Origin: a bacterium
GTDB taxonomy: Bacteria > Vulcanimicrobiota > Vulcanimicrobiia > Vulcanimicrobiales > Vulcanimicrobiaceae
DNA: 8,195 nt
Direction: 5' to 3'
Assembly (NCBI GenBank): GCA_021807065.1
Contig: JAKAPO010000096.1
Span: 1 to 8,195, forward strand
Below the pieces are notes generated by a model. That model worked only from the letters and a program-made list of their open reading frames with translations. It was not told the origin of the DNA and searched no databases. A program made the position numbers and the translations under genes. Every line of letters begins with the position of its first letter. Position 1 is the first letter of the stretch. Of this stretch, positions 6,991 to 8,195 are shown piece by piece.

Positions 6991-7536
6991 GTGAGCACGC
7001 CGACCCAGCCGTTCCTCAGCGACGTGCGCGAGCTTCGTCGCCGCGCGCGCCAGAATATCGACCGCGGAGCCGTTACCGATAGCTACGGCATGGACGTGCG
7101 CCAGGCATGCGACGTGCTCAATGCGGCGCTGGCGACCGAGATCGTGTGCGTGCTGCGCTACAAGCGCCACTACTACATGGCGACCGGGCTGAACAAAGAT
7201 GCCGTTGCTGCGGAGTTCCTACAGCATGCCAACGAAGAGCAAGGTCATGCCGATCGCATCGCCGACCGGATCACGCAATTGGGCGGAGCCCCCGACTTCA
7301 ACCCCGAGGGATTGGCGACGCGCAGTCATTCGGAGTATCGAGAAGGCACCTCGCTCGTCGACATGATCAAAGAAGATTTAATTGCCGAGCGCGTAGCGAT
7401 CGAATCGTATACCGAGATGATCCGGTTCTTCGGCGATCGCGACGTCACGTCGCGCCGCCTCATGGAAGAAATTCTTGCGGTGGAAGAAGAGCACGCCAAC
7501 GATATGAAGGATTTGCTCGAGAAGGTTGGGGCGTAA
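6991..7536 (+). CDS. Bacterioferritin/ferritin-like diiron protein
   Basis: A 181-aa four-helix-bundle protein of the ferritin-like superfamily, of the kind annotated as bacterioferritin in Burkholderia and many environmental genomes. The opening STPTQPFLSDVRELRRRAR is typical of that subgroup. Candidate diiron ligands occur in the standard pattern: E50 (ALATEIVCVLRY), E83 with H86 (NEEQGH), E133 (LIAERVAIESY), and E165 with H168 (EEEH). The spacing from E50 to E83 equals that between E18 and E51 of E. coli bacterioferritin. The position of the haem-ligand Met52 is Q84, so Bfr-type haem binding is not expected. Likely roles are iron oxidation and storage or peroxide detoxification in the cytoplasm. 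The start is GTG at 6991, set by a strong ribosome binding site. The gene ends 16 bp before a convergent gene remnant. A rubrerythrin-like or Dps-like role cannot be excluded. Confidence 0.85.
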   Translation: MSTPTQPFLSDVRELRRRARQNIDRGAVTDSYGMDVRQACDVLNAALATEIVCVLRYKRHYYMATGLNKDAVAAEFLQHANEEQGHADRIADRITQLGGAPDFNPEGLATRSHSEYREGTSLVDMIKEDLIAERVAIESYTEMIRFFGDRDVTSRRLMEEILAVEEEHANDMKDLLEKVGA

Positions 7537-7552
7537 CGGGCAGCCGGCGCCG

Positions 7553-7636
7553 CTAAAGGATCGTCAGATAGGCTGCGATGATTTCGGCCGAGTCGACCAA
7601 ACGCGGACCGGGTCGGCTGACAAGAAGTTCGCTAGC
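7553..7636 (-). pseudogene. C-terminal remnant of a BtuF-like ABC substrate-binding protein
   Basis: On the minus strand the frame ending at TAG (7555-7553) reads ASELLVSRPGPRL, then VDSAEIIAAYLTIL and the stop. The SRPGPR-(L/I)-V-(D/E)-x(2)-E pattern followed by a hydrophobic helix is the usual C-terminus of periplasmic-binding proteins of the BtuF/FecB family (cobalamin, haem or siderophore uptake), normally about 260-320 aa long. Only about 28 codons remain. Upstream of about 7637 similarity stops, the frame meets a stop at 7666-7664, and the plus strand becomes clear glycosyltransferase sequence. It has no start of its own and is therefore a truncated gene or an assembly artefact. Identification rests on motif recall from a short stretch, so moderate confidence. 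Confidence 0.5.
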
Positions 7637-8195
7637 CTGCGCGTTGCGCTGGTTCACGATTACTTAAATCAACGCGGCGGCGCGGAGCGCGTCTTCGCGC
7701 ACTTCGCGCGCGCCTGGCCCGAGGCGCCGGTGTACACGGCTCTGTACGACGAGAAGGCGTGCGGCGACATCGTCCCGCACGATCGCGTCCGAACGTCCAC
7801 ACTTGCGCGGATTCCGGCAGCGAATCGCTTCTTTCGCTATCTCGCGCCGTTCTATCCACGCGTTTTCGAATCATTCGACTTTTCCGCGTACGATGCGGTC
7901 GTCAGCTCGACGACCTCGTGGGCAAAAGGCATCATCGTTCCGTCGGGTGCCGTGCACGTCTGTTACGTCAACACCGTCAGCCGGTTCGTTTTCGACTACG
8001 AGCGCTACGTCGGCGCGCTGCGCCTTCGCTCGCGCTTCGGCGCTCGCCACGCTCAGGGTGACAAGGGTGGAAACGCGCTCGTGCGGGCCGTCGTCGCACG
8101 GTTGGTTCGGTGGGATATCCAGGCGGCTCAGCGGCCGACGATGCTCGTCGCGAACTCGCGCAACGTTGCCGAGCGCATTCGTACGTACTACGGGC
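7637..8195 (+). CDS. Family 4 glycosyltransferase, N-terminal domain, partial
   Basis: About 186 codons stay open to the window edge. The sequence opens with LRVALVHDYLNQRGGAERV, the classic N-terminus of GT4 (group 1) glycosyltransferases: first beta strand, then the nucleotide-proximal GGAER loop. It continues with YDAVVSSTTSWAKG, a segment equivalent to the family's CYxHTPxRYxWD (here CYVNTVSRFVFDYERY), a RWDIQAAQRP helix, and VANSRNVAERIRTYYG, where homologues enter the linker before the C-terminal GT-B domain. Such enzymes transfer sugars from nucleotide donors in exopolysaccharide or lipopolysaccharide synthesis; the sugar is not predictable. No ATG, GTG or TTG precedes the motif in frame except TTG at 7526 inside the ferritin-like gene, and that extension would be antisense to the BtuF-like remnant. 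The boundary given is where family similarity begins. About 10 extra residues (around GARHAQGDKGG) look like an insert. Confidence 0.85.
   Translation, partial: MRVALVHDYLNQRGGAERVFAHFARAWPEAPVYTALYDEKACGDIVPHDRVRTSTLARIPAANRFFRYLAPFYPRVFESFDFSAYDAVVSSTTSWAKGIIVPSGAVHVCYVNTVSRFVFDYERYVGALRLRSRFGARHAQGDKGGNALVRAVVARLVRWDIQAAQRPTMLVANSRNVAERIRTYYG
8050..8064 (+). repeat. Dispersed repeat-like word, copy 2
   Basis: CGCTCAGGGTGACAA, one mismatch from copy 1, is read in frame in the glycosyltransferase as part of HAQGDKGG. A partial CTTCGGCGCTCG flank lies before it (8036-8047). The peptide it encodes sits where related glycosyltransferases appear to have a shorter loop, consistent with a small repeat inserted in frame. 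Confidence 0.4.

Noticed and set aside
7545..7552. CGGCGCCG palindrome after the ferritin-like gene as a terminator
   Set aside because: It is only 8 bp with no loop, the flanks do not extend the pairing, and there is no T-tract on either strand.
7578..7667. Small plus-strand ORF from ATG 7578 (29 codons)
   Set aside because: It has no ribosome binding site, its composition is Arg/Ser/Thr-rich, and it is antiphase to both the BtuF-like remnant and the glycosyltransferase.
421..8195. tmRNA (ssrA), tRNA or other RNA gene near smpB
   Set aside because: The intergenic gaps are 13-31 bp apart from the remnant region, leaving no room for a structural RNA. I saw no tRNA-like fold or tmRNA tag sequence.

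Overview
The window is dense, high-GC bacterial chromosomal DNA, coding almost end to end. It looks like core-genome sequence rather than phage, plasmid or integrated-element DNA. The housekeeping proteins (SmpB, TilS, Hpt, FtsH) are typical bacterial versions, but nothing fixes the phylum. The GC-rich codon use, the short TilS, the Burkholderia-like ferritin relative and the secreted M16-fold pair would suit an uncultured or environmental lineage such as Eremiobacterota (WPS-2). That placement is a low-confidence impression.

Positions 1-6959 read as one plus-strand operon whose promoter lies outside the window. The order is a PaaI-type hotdog thioesterase (5' end missing), smpB (trans-translation), tilS (tRNA-Ile lysidinylation), hpt (purine salvage), ftsH (membrane AAA+ protease), and two exported M16-fold proteins that have both lost the HxxEH zinc site. 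Four of the six junctions are 4-bp stop/start overlaps (ATGA or GTGA) and the other two gaps are 13-14 bp, so translation is probably coupled. tilS-hpt-ftsH is a widely conserved block. The unusual part is the pair of catalytically dead M16-like proteins fused to its downstream end.

After a 31-bp gap with a possible -10 box and a strong ribosome binding site comes a bacterioferritin/ferritin-like diiron protein (6991-7536), which looks like its own small unit or the end of the operon.

The right end is broken. A minus-strand remnant that looks like the last ~28 codons of a BtuF-type (cobalamin/iron-siderophore) ABC substrate-binding protein runs from its stop at 7553 up to about 7636. At that exact point a plus-strand family-4 glycosyltransferase begins, without a usable start codon, and runs off the window. 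This shared breakpoint near 7637 is either a genuine rearrangement or an assembly chimera.

Two near-identical 15-bp words (4373-4387 and 8050-8064) lie inside coding sequence, in a signal peptide and in an apparent glycosyltransferase insert. They resemble a dispersed small repeat. I found no tRNA, rRNA, tmRNA, CRISPR, IS element or prophage gene. I see no convincing undescribed multi-gene system; the M16 pseudoprotease pair and the 7637 junction deserve the most attention.
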